A stretch of DNA of 64,000 bases from Atrina japonica (lineage: Eukaryota > Mollusca > Bivalvia > Pterioida > Pinnidae). The translations under genes and the position numbers were made by a program. Within the stretch, counting starts at the first letter, position 1; each line of letters begins with the position of its first letter. The notes under the pieces are model-generated. The model was not told the origin of the DNA, did no database searches, and saw only the letters and a program-made list of their open reading frames with translations. Positions 1-43,300 of the stretch are shown here, piece after piece. The stretch is from NCBI GenBank assembly GCA_030159075.1, contig BROG01000301.1, positions 310,001-374,000 on the forward strand, read 5' to 3'.

Positions 1-128
1 ATTGCCAGTTTACTATTGCTATAAAACTACTGGAAGGTACACTGTGGTGATTGTCTATTACATTGCCAGTTTACTACTGCTATAAAACTACTGGATGAAG
101 ATTTGGAAGTTACAATACAAGTTAAGAG

Positions 129-498
129 TCCTGGGCCCGAAGTCACCAAATTTACTCAGTGCTCATGCTCAACTAACTTTTCATGATTTTAAGGTAAAAT
201 CAACTTCATTCTGTAACTGGACATGTTTGTATATTGTTGGCATACAATTGTAAATAATGGTCAAAATTGATACTCACTTGAAGGAAACTTCAGAAATATT
301 AGAAAAATGTTTGAGTACGTACTCAATTTTTACAGGAAAACCATACGTTTGACGTTCTAGAGGAATGATGGAAAATATTGATATGTTTCCTAAACACGGA
401 AACCCAAAAGATTGTCGCAGACTATATAGTCAAAATAATGTAAAAAAAAGTTGAGTTTGAGTAGGCCTATTGAGTAAATTCGGTGACTTCGGGTCCTG
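129..498. mobile_element. Inverted-repeat element near the window start
   Basis: GGGCCCGAAGTCACCAAATT at left and AATTCGGTGACTTCGGGTCC at right; both arms extend through TACTCA and CTCAACT/AGTTGAG. Preceded by a 61-bp tandem duplication at 1-95 (ATTGCCAGTTTACTA). Confidence 0.6.
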
Positions 499-917
499 AT
501 AGCAGAAAGACAAGCGTAAATCAATTTTTACTGTGTGTAATATGCTCCTTTATCTACAATGTGATGGTACATAATCGTAATTAGTATCGTATTAGATAGA
601 TATTACATGCAAATGTGGAAAGTGGTCAGGACACTCACGATTTTTTTCTTCTGACTTATAACTACCGGATTCGGATAGTAGATGTACAACAGAAAGGACG
701 TCTTAGTAATCAATGGTAGTTAATGGTACACGTTTTCTAACATGAATAATTCAAGCCCTCTCCGTTTTCGATTCTCTCCTTTCAATGTGAGCAAAATATA
801 TCAACTGATTTATTCCAGTTACACATTTTCAAACTGTTTGTTTTATTACTTTATTTGGTCACCTCCAAATAAACCAAAATATACGATGTAAGACTTGGAA
901 TGTGTAACTAACTGATT

Positions 918-1122
918 GGGGCCTCCGTGGTAGGATGGTAAGAGCATCACACTTTGAATTATGAAGTCTCTCACATCGGATCAGCGCAGGGTTGAACCCC
1001 GCTGGAACCTCAGCTGATTTATGTGAGAAAGTTTGCCAGTTTACTTGCAGAAGGCCGATGGTCTCTACCTAGGTACATTGGTACCAGGTTCTCTCCTCCA
1101 CCATTAAAAACTGTAGTGGTTG
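918..1122 (+). mobile_element. tRNA-derived SINE, type 2
   Basis: A tRNA-like head (GTGGTAGGATGGTAAGAGCA, then GGGTTGAACCCC, resembling box A and box B) is followed by CAGCTGATTT, GCCAGTTTACTTGC, GGTCTC, ACATTG and TTCTCTCCTCCACCATTAAA. The same order recurs at 21,146, 55,921 and 57,525. Confidence 0.7.
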
Positions 1123-1330
1123 TATCGGTTGCAATAGGATATATTGGACTTGAATTTGTCTTTTAACCACCAGAATATATTTTTCAGCGTTTATGAGATA
1201 AAATATTGCATAACGTCCAGATGTAAAATTTTCGTTGAAGACATTTCGTATTGCGAAACAATAAGATCTAGAATGTACATGTACTTGATTAAGACCAAGA
1301 TCCAGCAATATTTTCTAGAGCCCAGGGACC

Positions 1331-1545
1331 TGAACTCATCAACAACCCCTGATATCACATTTAGACTCTTCCAAATCAATAGATAGCATGGTCTGCTGTC
1401 ATACTTCAGGAGTGAGCAAGTAAATATTGTAAGTGAAGTTTTTGCAGTATTTAGATTTAAAATCCTACAATCCCAACTTCTGACTGGATTTTACCATTTT
1501 TTGGAATTGATGAGTTCAAATGTGACAACAGGGGCCAATGGGTTA
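1331..1545. mobile_element. MITE family B, copy 1
   Basis: Ends AACTCATCAACAACCCCTGA and, at right, GGGGCCAATGGGTTAA. The interior shares CATTTAGACTC, CAAATCAATA, ATGGTCTGCTGTCAT and the GTTCAAATGTGAC block with the other B copies. Confidence 0.6.
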
Positions 1546-1791
1546 AAGTATTCATGAATGACATCGTTTTCAGGAGCATATTGTTTTTCTATACAAATCA
1601 ATCCAATGGTTCTAAATTGTAAAATTACTCCTCATTGGAGTTACTGCCCTTTAATAGTGATATTTTTATTTGCTCATTTCTACCTCATACAAAATCAGTG
1701 GTTGCTAGTTCAAGCGGCGGATTGGAAGATTCTGTTACAAGGTTATAGGGGAGAGTATGTTGATATACTGCAAGCGAGGGAACAGTTGAAC

Positions 1792-1886
<95 letters not shown>
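1792..1886. repeat. (AT)n microsatellite
   Basis: About 95 bp of AT repeats with two phase breaks (AATA, ATTA). The open frames encoding poly(Tyr-Ile) across it are artefacts. Confidence 0.97.
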
Positions 1887-2094
1887 GAGTGATACTGTTT
1901 CTCCCTACCCTGTAGTATTAATGTAAGGACAGTATTTTTGTTCTTTAATTGGGTAAACAAACGAAAATTGACAATACTATTCAAGCTGTAATGACTTTAT
2001 TTCTATAACAAGTATATTCATTTTTGACATCTAGAATACACGTGTCAGTCAGTACAAAAGTTCCAGATTTATGTTACAAAAGTCTCAACCTTCT

Positions 2095-2401
2095 CGGTAT
2101 ACTAGGACAAAGATGGCTGCCAACATTTGTAAACTATAATTAACATAATTATGTGCAGTTATTCGTAATTTTGTCCGTACAGTGGTATTATGATCGCGAA
2201 TTTGCGTACAGATTGCTACATACACGACTGTCCATCTTTCCCTCACATCTCGAATTCAGTTCTAAAAAACACACCAGGTGTTTGTTTTTAAAGTATTACT
2301 AGTTGCTAACCTTGTTGATAAATTATTGCCCTTCCCCAAAAGGGGGTTTATGAAAAGTTGAATTGGCTGTTGTCAGCCATCTTTGCCTGCTATATACTGG
2401 T
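2095..2401. mobile_element. Possible inverted-repeat element
   Basis: ACAAAGATGGCTGCCAACA at left and TGTTGTCAGCCATCTTTGCC at right are imperfect reverse complements 270 bp apart. No other evidence. Confidence 0.4.
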
Positions 2402-3261
2402 TTCTATAGCAACCAAACTCAATGCCTGCATCAAGTTCAATCTTGTTGACATCGATTTTTCACAATTTCTGTAACAAGAAAAACAAACCAAAAGAAGACA
2501 TTTTTGTTAAGTTTAAGAATTTCTGAGACACATTCAATCTCTTAGTCTACAATAAGAGTTAATCATATATAATAAATTAAATTTGTTCATGAGACATTAC
2601 TTCATAAATATATGAGAAATCCAAAACATAGAACTATTCTTGAATAAAACAGAAATATATAAACACTGAAGCCCAATATTGATCTTTCAAAAGTATTCAC
2701 AAAATATTTTGGAAAATATAATTTTAATGAATATCGGTAAGATTTGCCTGGACATAACAAATATAAACTTTTTGTAACACTTTGTTTTACAAGATAAAAT
2801 GCAAATTTTCCATTTAAAAACAGTTTGGTGGTTCTTTGCTCTTGAAATACAATGCAGCTAAATGTGCATTATCAGTAAAATTTGTACAATTTACACTCTT
2901 ACTAAAGAAAAGGCCCGATGACAAAAAACTTACGAATTCACCAAAATCTTAAAATATTCAGTTTTAAAATTGCCTAGCCAATCAGATTTCATGATTCGCC
3001 AAAGTTTGGTAAAACTATCATTTTGAAGTAATTCGTATATTTTATGGCACCAAGCCCTTATATTGTAGCACTGCTAAAACATTAAAGCGTTTAACAGTAT
3101 TTTATCTGCAATAAAATTTGTTTATTGTTACTCAGTCATTGTCAACGATCAGTGATGGTCAAAACACTCTATTCTCAGTAATATTGATAAAAACAAATTC
3201 TTATTTTCTGATCTAGAAAAACAAACTTTTTGTGTTTATCTACTCTTAATCTCTACATTAT

Positions 3262-3609
3262 TTTTAAAGCGTGTGTTTTCCAAAAAAGTTTATTTTTGTT
3301 TTTTACAACTTATATTGATGTACAATAAGAAATCAGATATATAACAATTGCTATATTCCTATATATTTTGTGAAAGGGCCCATGGTCGTATACATATACA
3401 AACAACAAGAACGAATTAATTAATTAATCATTTTCAAAATGAATAACTGCCAAACAATGTTTCTCAAGCAATTTTCACAAAATATATGGGAATCTAAGAA
3501 TTTTTATTCCTGTAAATAGCTTATTTTTTGTTATTGTATTTTAATCTGAGTATTAAAAATGGAAAGGATTTTTTTTGGGGGGGGGGGGCACAGCTAATGC
3601 CCCTTTAAA
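3262..3609. mobile_element. MITE family A, copy 1
   Basis: Right end CACAGCTAATGCCCCTTTAAA matches the family terminal repeat; the left end is degenerate. The interior shares GTACAATAA, TATATTTTGTGAAA and TTTCTCAAGCAATTTT with the other copies. Confidence 0.6.
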
Positions 3610-4667
3610 GAATTGATATTTGATGAGCATGATCTACTTTTCCCAGCATCATTACGTTTACAAACAAAACTCATTTCTTCATTCGACAAAATTTGTGGCT
3701 TTTATCATAAATCTTTATATGATAAAATGCAATCTTTTGAAGATTTCAAAAAGTAAAAATAAATTAAATATGACATAAATAACACACTATACTTATCACG
3801 CTACACTGTCTCTACAATAAATGTTTGTTCTATTACTCTTTCCATTCATATGCAAAATAACTGAACCCATAGATTCAAAAACGAGGAACTTCGTATAATT
3901 GCTCCATCCATTTGTGCAGTACATTTAGGAATGCTGTCGTGTAAAAGTAGCATGGCATAGTAACGCCATAATGTCATAATAGGAGTAATATAACTTGGTA
4001 TCGTGTAATGAAACATAATAACATTTTTCTATTTAAAGATGCCATTTCAAATTGCCCACTTAACTGTAGGGTCATTCGTATGATTTATGAAGCCTTGTTT
4101 CATGTCGTTTTGTGTATGTTCTATGTAAATATATTTACATATATTGTGTATGATAAGAGTTTAATACTTCAATAGGACTTGTCAATAGCAACGGCTGTCT
4201 TAAATGTGTTGACTGTTGAATACATGTCTGTACGAATATATAGAGTATACATGTATTTGCCAATTTTTTTATGAATAACATTTTTCTTTTTCTTTAACAA
4301 GTTTTAAATATATATTCTCCTGCCTCACAAGATGAAATAAATATGTCAAAATTTAGAAAATATTCTATTTATTGAATTCTCATAAAACAAGAAAAAATAG
4401 TCACAAAATTTGAAAATATTATTTTGATTGGCCGAATGAAAATAACAAAGTTTCCATTGATTTTGCATGGATTGTTTTTTTTCACACTGTGACGAAAAAT
4501 AACAATTAAAAATGAAAAATTAAAATTAATTGATAAATCCTTATACATTGTATTTCACTACATAAAATGTAATAAAAATATTTGTGGAATAGCCAAAGCT
4601 TTCAGTGCATACATAACTTGCACCACCGAAGTATTATTGTTAATCATACTACCAGATATCAACACCA

Positions 4668-4980
4668 CCGTGGCACCTCAGATGGTAAAGTGGTAGAACG
4701 TTCGAGTCACAAGCAGAATATTCCATATTTTATTCCTAACATGCTTCACCCCTAAAATTTTAAAAGTAACTGACTTGCGCGTCACCAAGTGCTTGGTATA
4801 AGATGGGTGAGACACTGGTCTTTGACGATTCACACCAACCTTGGTACGTTAGATAACCCCAACAAAATTGGAATCTGTTCATAGCATACGTCACAAAGTG
4901 TGGTGCTTCCCCAATGGCTGTTGATGTATCTATATATTAAAAATTGAAAATTATTGGCGAGACGTTTAACAATAATGAAA
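4668..4980 (+). mobile_element. tRNA-derived SINE, type 1, degenerate
   Basis: Head CACCTCAGATGGTAAAGTGG, later GTTCATAGCATACGTCACAA and the tail GGCGAGACGTTTAACAATAA. Much diverged from the 61,873 copy. Confidence 0.5.
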
Positions 4981-5631
4981 AATCTAAGTTAATCCTGTAA
5001 ATTATACTATTATATCTCTTAACAAAATATTATGTACCCTATTAGTGGTCTACTGAATGAGACATTTAGTAGTCAAGGTTTAAATCTAATTTTGGACGGA
5101 CAAGGTTTAAAAACTTTTATGTGGCAATTAATGAAATAAAATATGTTTTTCAAAAAAATCTCATAAAAAGAAAACTTGCCTTATATAGGACTTACGCATT
5201 TCATATGTAGCAGTTCCTTGCACCAATATTTTAAGTCCCCACAATACTACTGACTTATAACATGGATTATGCGCAGTGATCAAAGTCCGTGACTAAGCTA
5301 GGTTTAAACAAGTTTATCAAAATAAATGGATTATTTAATACTGTACTGTACAGTATTTGATAAAAGAATTTAAATTTAATTTTTAATTCGATTTTCTGCC
5401 TTTGATGGAATAGACAAAACTTTTATATGACGAAGTAATAATACATAATTACATAATTACAAGAACAATGTGCTTTAAACAGAAGGACTTGCTTGAAACT
5501 TGGTATTATTCGTAAGACCCTACTCTCATGTGCATTTTGGTGTCATCTGGTAACTTTGTTGCATTTTCCATGGTTGATTAGTCTTTTAGTACTACCATGT
5601 GATACTATAAAACTTTTACAATCTTATACAG

Positions 5632-5843
5632 TTTAACCCATCAATCCCTGTGATCGCATCTAGACTCCCCCAAAACAATAAATAATATGATATACTGTCA
5701 TAAATAAAGAGTGAACATCTTCATATATTAAATTATAATAAAATTTTAATTCTAAATCATACACCCCTAAATAATGACAGTGGACTTAACCATTCTTTGA
5801 AATGGGCAGGTCCAAATGTGACTTCGGGGGTTGATGAGTTAAA
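5632..5843. mobile_element. MITE family B, copy 2
   Basis: TTAACCCATCAATCCCTGTG at left, GGGGGTTGATGAGTTAA at right: terminal inverted repeats ending in TTAA. The interior has GTCCAAATGTGACTTC. Confidence 0.75.
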
Positions 5844-5910
5844 GAGTTTTGTCAATTTTGATCATACCAGATATTCATTTAACTTCGATCGGTTCAAACC
5901 ACAAATAAGT

Positions 5911-6232
5911 TCTTTCAGTAAAACTGTAAGCTAATCAAAACAGACAAAGGAGTGCGATTAAACTATAGTCTTGAAACAGACCAAAATGAACGAATCATTT
6001 TCTTCAGGAAAAATATATCAACTGATACTCCATTCTCAGGGAGAGGAAGTCTACTCTAATTATATGGTGGCGGCCAGTCCTTTCAGTAGTACAGTTAGCT
6101 AATCAAAACGCACAAAGGAGTGAGATTAAACTAAAGTCTTGAAACAGACCAAAATGAACGAATCATTTTTTTTTTCAGGAAAAATATATCAACTGGTACT
6201 CCATTCTCAGGGAGAGAAAGTCTACTCTAGGA
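5911..6232. repeat. 168-bp tandem duplication beyond the cystin-like 3' end
   Basis: TTTCAGTA...GTTAGCTAATCAAAAC, CAGACCAAAATGAACGAATC and CATTCTCAGGGAGAG occur at 5,913 and again at 6,081, about 168 bp apart, with few differences apart from a longer T run in the second. Confidence 0.88.
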
Positions 6233-6350
6233 TCCAATATAAATTAAAAATGAAGTGGTATATCCATTATTTAATTAGTGTGGTTCCCTTGTGCAGGTTT
6301 TCCAGGCAGTGCAGATGTTGATCGATTTCTAACCGGAAACAGTCTTTCAT

Positions 6351-36258
<29,908 letters not shown>

Positions 36259-37058
36259 TCTTTATGATTTCCTTCGTTTTTCCTCCCGTTTAATAATTTC
36301 CAATTTTACGAAGAATTAAACAAATTAAACACTGTAAAATATTTTCCGTGCGCATTTCATTTGGCAATATAAAGACATACCCTTCATATCAACTTGCAAC
36401 AGAATATATTTCAAATTTTCTATTTAAAATTTAAGCCATATTAAAAATTGGCGAATGCTATATCGACAATCTCTCTCTACATATGAATTCACTTTTGTTA
36501 TGTTGGCCCAATAAGCTATAAATTCTACGACTTCATTCACGGCCGATTGCTTTGGGATTCAACATTTTATTAAACGTCTCAAAGGATTGTCGTCACAATA
36601 TGTTGGATATTTTCCAATAGTAAATAGTACAACGCGATACAGGTGATCAAACAGAAGGTTATATATATAAACAGGTATGTTTGTCCTTATGGGTCTACGG
36701 TTAAGATAGAATGACAATACTTAGCCCCGATATGCATCTCACATGACCTTATGACACAGTATGAAATGAGACTATATGGGGCGGGACTATAGGCGTGTCA
36801 GGGGCCGGTACACTTAAATAATTTAATCAGCACGGGTTACTTTCTTCGCAAAGCAGAACATTTTTTTACAAGGTCAAATTTGCTTTCCCTTATCTAGTAG
36901 TATATAAACTCTCTCTCAATCTATCAATGGAATGTTTTTTTTTTTTCCAAAGTGCGTTGTTACATTCGTTTTACCATTGAAATCATTACTGCGTTGAATC
37001 TTGTCGGACTACCTTTCCCGCTCCCGAATGACCGTACATAAACACACACACACACACA

Positions 37059-37128
<70 letters not shown>

Positions 37129-37740
37129 GGAATATTTTTAACGATAAAAAGGTCATAATTCAATGTCTGGGGCTTCTATGCCGATATTCTGCCCCGATTT
37201 TAAGTTTTTTCCCTGATCTAACCTTCTTTTGAGAACGATAATCACTGTGATTTTTAGCGGATTGCTAGGCGAATTTTCGCGTCTGGATCCAGAAAAATGC
37301 ATCTACGGACTTCCAAATTTCAAAAATTTTTTGAAAAATGCGTAAAACACTGACAACCCGTAACGAAATATTGCCTCACAATTGATCCAACACATAAAAC
37401 TATGTGCAGTGACGGGGGATTCTAGCGGGAGCGCAGCTAAAGTGTGCACTCTTAAAGTTGATTAAAATATGTGCATAACTTTTAACTTTTCTATAAAAAG
37501 TCGGAAAATTAATAATAATTCCCCAAAGTTTTCGTGCATATCGGTCCGCTCGGCAAAGATATTCTAATAGGCCTACTGCATACCTTCCGAATTTAAATCT
37601 TCGGTCTGTCGCTGTTAAGATAATAATAACATATTATAACAGATGCACGGCAGTTTTAAAAAAGTATAATTTTAAGGCACCAACATCACCTCCACCCACC
37701 TTTGAAAGTTTTCTAGATCCACCACTGTTAACCTTATTGC

Positions 37741-37755
37741 ACACACACACACGCG

Positions 37756-37794
<39 letters not shown>

Positions 37795-37945
37795 TTTTCA
37801 TTTGAGTCCTATATTATTAAGTATATGACTCGACTCGGTTCGAGTCATGTATTTCGAAACACAATTCGTTTATCTGAAACAAGATTGTATTTAAGTTTCT
37901 GTAGTTTTTATTCATTGATTTCTATCTATCTATCTATCTATCTAT
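37741..37945. repeat. (CA)n with (CG)n core (37,741-37,791) and (TATC)n (37,921-37,945)
   Basis: ACACACACGCGCGCGCGCAC is a Z-DNA-type alternating tract; the tetranucleotide run follows 130 bp later. Confidence 0.93.
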
Positions 37946-38193
37946 CAAATCATTTTCTTCAACGGTAGCGATAGAGCTCTAGAAAGTGTCTCACCCTTAT
38001 GCAGTATCTATTTAAGAGTAGGTCGACTTTCTGCCCCGATTCTAAGTTACCTTTTTGATAAAATCGGGCAAAAAATAACTTAAAATTTGCCGGGACAGAA
38101 ATTCGGCTTTATGTAGGAGTAACTCGAATAATTAAAGTCCATTTACGATTCTCTCCTTCTTTCTATTGAATAATTCGGGTTAATGTAGGAGTA

Positions 38194-38335
38194 ATTGTAC
38201 ATGTATCTAAAATAGGAAATTGAGATTCAAATTGTTTTATTGTACATGTATCTAAAATAGGAAATTGAAATTCATTTTGTTTTATTGTACATGTATCTAA
38301 AATAGGAAATTGAAATTCAAAATGTTTTATCGTGT
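38194..38335. repeat. 45-bp tandem repeat, three copies
   Basis: Unit ATTGTACATGTATCTAAAAT, AGGAAATTGAAATTCAAATT, GTTTT at 38,194, 38,239 and 38,284. The period is a multiple of three, so the minus frame is open, but no gene context supports coding. Confidence 0.9.
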
Positions 38336-38588
38336 ATTTTATCTTTAAGAGTAAATGAAAATAGAAATATCTAATCAAAAATTATTAGCAATTCCATTTT
38401 TTAAATACGTGTGAATTTCAGAACTAAAAAACTTGAATCTAAAGATAATATTTTCCATTAACTTGATCTACCTCGATAACTGAATGTTGTCACATCGGTC
38501 CGTATCACGATTGATGCGGATAAACATCGGGCACGGCGTTCTATTTGTCTTTTTTCATACTTAATCGTCAGGTGTCGCTGTAATCGAT

Positions 38589-38612
38589 CTCTCGTGCGTG
38601 AAAAGGAAAAGG
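38589..38612 (+). promoter_or_regulatory. Possible RPLP0 transcription start and noncoding first exon
   Basis: The acceptor just upstream of the RPLP0 start codon shows that a noncoding first exon must lie further upstream. At 38,589 the sequence CTCTCGTGCG has the form of a 5' terminal oligopyrimidine start, as usual for ribosomal protein mRNAs, and 24 nt later there is a donor, AAAGG|GTGAGC. A CACGTG E-box follows at about 38,621. The surroundings (38,480-38,640) are less AT-rich than flanking DNA. This is inference from sequence form only. Confidence 0.25.
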
Positions 38613-39437
38613 GTGAGCAACACGTGTGATCGGCTTGGATAATTCTCCAAATAATTTATTTAAATTCCATTAAATACACAATTCTCTTATTTATTATATG
38701 TTAATATGTATTTATCTATTTAGAAATAAAATATTTATGAAATAATAAGCGATGAGTGAACGGTATTTCCTTGTCAAATATATGGCCACATTTTGTCTGA
38801 ACCCGATTTCAGACATCTTGGCTACCACGTGGTTTAGCTTTTAGGATTTACACTTACTCTTTGATTGTCCTATGTCGTGACGAAAGAGTATTATTTCTAG
38901 TAAACCAAACCGCTGTGAAACATTTATTACTCATTTCGAGTGATAATCTTAATTATTATGATAAACTCGCCAGAGCAGTGGCAAAGTAGTCGAGGGAATG
39001 TGGGGGTGTCACCATTTATCCCTGAAAAATGGTAACATTCTCCAAAACCTAATATGCAATTGTATACTGTAAAAATGGTCGTAACGTTTATCAGTTAAAA
39101 TATCACCATTGTAACCTATTGTTTCACCAGTTTTCAATGACAATACTGGAAATTGCGGTGACCCTAAATGAAGAACCCTAAATATTACCAATTTTACGGG
39201 ATTAACCTGTATATCAATTGAATAATAGAGTTTTATTAGATCCATGATTCACTGGCATCGCTGTAGCAGACGCCATGTTGAAAGACAACTTGGTCGTATA
39301 TCTCGTAATTGACAGGTATAACATGGCTGGTATAAAATAATTAATGTATTAAAAATATTATAAATTTGACGAAAATGAATAAAAAATACAGATAGTTTAC
39401 GAATTATTAGGAAAAAGAGTTTGATCAAAGCAAGGAA

Positions 39438-39597
39438 TAGACCCTTTCACGATGACTGCGGTCCTGTAACTTTGAGGGAATAAATGATATAGATTCCCGG
39501 AAAATGACGTCAAGAAACAAACGTCTATATTTTTGCGGGTATCTATATCATTTATTCCCTCAGAGTTACAGGACCGCAGTTATCGTCATGAGGAAAG
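39438..39597. mobile_element. Foldback element FB2, related to FB1, upstream of RPLP0
   Basis: Outer arm TAGACCCTTTCACGATGACT and CGGTCCTGTAACTTTG, inner arm GAGGGAATAAATGATATAG, matched at right by CTATATCATTTATTCCCTC. The loop AAAATGACGTCAAGAAACA is the same as in FB1. Confidence 0.85.
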
Positions 39598-40222
39598 TAC
39601 CGCATAGAACTATTATGACTTTTATTAGTAGGTGTCATAATCATATATGAATGTTTCTATATCATAAATCTATAACATTCAAGTTTTTTGTCTATAATAG
39701 TGCATATATGTAGGCTGTTTGTATCAAATTTATTGATCCTTAGTAAATACGACTTAAAAACATCCACTGTCCACATAAAAATCTAGAGTTCTTCAGAATT
39801 CTTTAGAGTTTTTCATTTAGTATCACCCCTGAATATTGAGTTGTTTCGTTTCTTTAAAATGATACTTCACATTTTTGTGACATATTGGTCAGCGACCAAT
39901 TCTCGCCAGCTGTTTTTAATCGGTATGAAATCTGCAAACGCGTGCATACTTTCACAGATTTTTTGTTTCGATTGCCAAACGAAAAAAAAAATGAATAATG
40001 TCTGAAGTCAATAAAAACTGTTATCATTTGTTGCTTACCCCTAAAACTGTTGAATGCTTTTGGTATTAGACATGTGGCCAGGTATTTACAGTTTAATGTT
40101 CACTCATGAATATTAATTTCAGCTCTAAACGACATGCATCTGTGCAGGTTGCTAAAAAAATTGAGCATAACACAACTTTTAGTAATATAGAAATGTTGAC
40201 TTTTATTTCATTTTGTTTTTAG

Positions 40223-40322
40223 GTTTTGTCTTTAAACTGCAGAAAGCTATCCCTGAACCACAGCCAAGATGGTCAAGGAAGACAAAACAACATGGAAATC
40301 CAACTACTTCTTGAAAATCGCT
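40223..40322 (+). CDS. RPLP0: RPLP0 exon with start codon
   Basis: The acceptor is TTTTGTTTTTAG|G (exon from 40,223) or the second AG at 40,242 (exon from 40,243); either leaves a short 5' UTR. The ATG is at 40,269 and the exon encodes [18 protein letters not shown] (residues 1-18), ending in phase 0 at GCT|GTAAGT. Confidence 0.93.
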
Positions 40323-43300
40323 GTAAGTGGGTAGCTGGTGTGTACACGGCCACTTTGCTATTAACAATTTACATGGGTCATGATATATCAATTAACCTAC
40401 CGAATTGAGTGATCCACCAAAATAATAACAACCAATGTCGTACTATCTAACATACCCACCATAGCTCAAACTGCCACAGCAGAATAACTCCCAACAGATC
40501 TTGCTGAAATAACTCCATCCAAATCATACTATCTGACAAACCCTTCATAGTAGATCCAGTTGCCACAACAGAGTAACTCCCAATGGACCTTGCTGAAATA
40601 ACTCATACCAAAGCCATACAATCTTACTACACCAGACCCACCAAAATAACCCTAACCAGAATGATAGTGGCTCTAGCTGCCACTACTAAACCAGAACCTT
40701 CAAAATAACTCTAACCAACATGATAGTAGTTCTAACTGCCACTTCTAAACCAGAACCACCAAAATAACCCTAACCTGACACGATAGTAGCTCTAACTGCC
40801 ACTACCAAACCAGAACCACCAAAATAATTCTAACTGACACAATAGTAGCACTAACTGCCACTTCTAAGCCAGAACCACCAAAATAACCCTAACTGACAAG
40901 ATAGTAGCTCTAACTGCCATTCCTTAGCCAGAACCACCAAAATAACCTTCACAGACACGATAGTAGCTCTAACTGCCACATGCAATGATGAATGTTTGTC
41001 TGTTTTAAGGTATCTTGGCCAAAGTGTAGAGTCAGTTTTGATTCCACAGAGTTGAGATACTATGATGAAATCAATGTGTGTTAAACGAACTGAGCATCTT
41101 TGGTACTTGTAAGGTTTCCTGAACAATACAGGCAACCTCTTGTGTAGGGCCAGTGATTTTCTGCAATCGCCAAATCAGCAATCTGAAACAGAATTTGCAT
41201 TTTTGAAAAATCTTTAAAAATTCCAATATGAGGTATTGAATTGTGAACTAATGTGCTATATTTCCTTGTCTTATAAACTTCATTCTTTTGTTTATTTACA
41301 ATATTTCATCACATAATTTTGCATTAATTTCTTCATCCCTTGATATAAGCCAGATACACTGTAGTCTAACATTTTGCGTAGGCTTATCAAAAGGGCAATC
41401 ACTTCCATTATCATAACATCAGTACTGTGACTGACATCCGGATTCTTCTAATAACGAAAATAGCTTTAATTTGATATATTAAATTTGGTTTTTCATAATG
41501 TTTAGTTCAATTTCTGAATATATATTCTAGTTTTCATAATTTGAGTAAAATTTCACAATGTACAATCCATCCTAACTTGCTCCCATTTAAAAAGTAAGTA
41601 CATAAGCACAGGTTGATCAGTTTCCATGGGATCTTTATGAGGATGGTGACGTTCAATTTTGCAAATTCTGTCAGCTTAGTATAAATTACACTAATGTTGA
41701 TACAATAAATTTAAAAATTATAAAACTTCTTTTTTTTTTTTTTTTTTTATTAAATTTTTTAACATATAAATAATTACATACATAGGTGTACACAAGAGAC
41801 AGAGACAACTTTGACACACACTTTCGCACAGCTTATATATTATATGTATATGTTTTGTAATGTTGGATATCAACAAGAATATAATGATATTATGTGCACT
41901 GTCATTTTATAAAAGCATATTACTTGTAAAAATTTCTTAAATATGTAGATAACAATATACATTCTGTAGATTAATGGATCAGTGATTACCCAAGGGCTAT
42001 AGAAAATGTTTGCCATCTATTGTTAAAAAGGTCACTTCTATTACTTTTTGTGTATATCATTTTTTCTATCATATATAAGTTTATTTTTAAAAAAAGGCGC
42101 TAGCTCAGGTTTCCTTTTCTGAATTTTCATCAAAAAAATGAATTGTTTTGCTAAAATCAAATCTAAATTAACAGAGTTACTGTAATTTTCACAGAGTTTT
42201 TTACCAAGTATTATGAATAAAAATGAAATATATGTACATGTATGATGTAGATCTACTTTATAAGTTTATTTAAAGTAAAAACACATCAAATAAAACATCA
42301 CAGACTTGTTCTTAGTCAGGTGATAAAGATAAAATTTATAGTAAATGGGGATTACAATTTGAAACAAAACTTGTTACCTACATGTATATGACTGAGTATA
42401 GGCCTATGGTACTTACAAATTATCAAATATTTAATTATAAAAATATACAGTGTTGCATATACATGTACATGTTGTATTTACTTCCCTATTTAAATCATTC
42501 ATTAAATTTGTGTGACAGCCTATTGAAAGTATGATTATGAGTCTGTATTGTTAAATATTCTTCATCTAAAGTATGTTCTTAGGGTTTTTTTCTTATAAAA
42601 CAGAAAAAACAGAATTCACAAGAACTGAAAACAGAACTAAGGCAAATTTGAAACAGAAAATCACTGGGCCTATTTGTGTTGTGGTACCATTAGTCATATG
42701 AACGATGTTTTGTAGCTCGCCTGGAACAAAATGTCAAGAAAATATATGTCATACCCCTGGCTGTCCACAGCATAGTCTTCCCTATACTGACATTTTAACC
42801 TGGACTCTCGGTGTTCTCAATAGCATTTTTGATGGCGGGGAAATTGAAATAGGGGAACAGAAATGATGGCCAGGGGGCTGCCAAAAGTGTATATTTAATT
42901 TTTTGAAACAGTTACTGATATAGTATATATTATTTTTTAATCTGACACAAAAATCTTGTAGCCGGCAAAATCTTTACAATAGGTGGTTGTTTTTGCCTGC
43001 TGCCGCCTCTTATTGAGAACAATAGGTGGTTGCTTTTGCCTGCTGCCGCCTCTTATTGAGAACACTGACTCTATCTATATGAGAAGTAGATTTTTGATAT
43101 TTCATATATGCAATCCTTTTGGTCAGCCCTTTCGGGTACTTTGGCCTTGTGACCTAAATAATGCCATTTGACGTACATATACATTGTAAAATCGATCTAC
43201 CATCATAATTTGGGCATATATCATTCTGAGATGCAATGCTGCCATCAGCATTCTACATGCATGTTGTCTTATGACAACTTTTTATAATCATAAAATTGGC

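Larger units (their letters stand above)
503..5630. other. AT-rich spacer between listed repeats
   Basis: Apart from the SINEs, MITEs and microsatellite listed, no exon-like segment with paired splice sites, no long open frame and no recognised RNA gene was seen on either strand. Confidence 0.5.
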
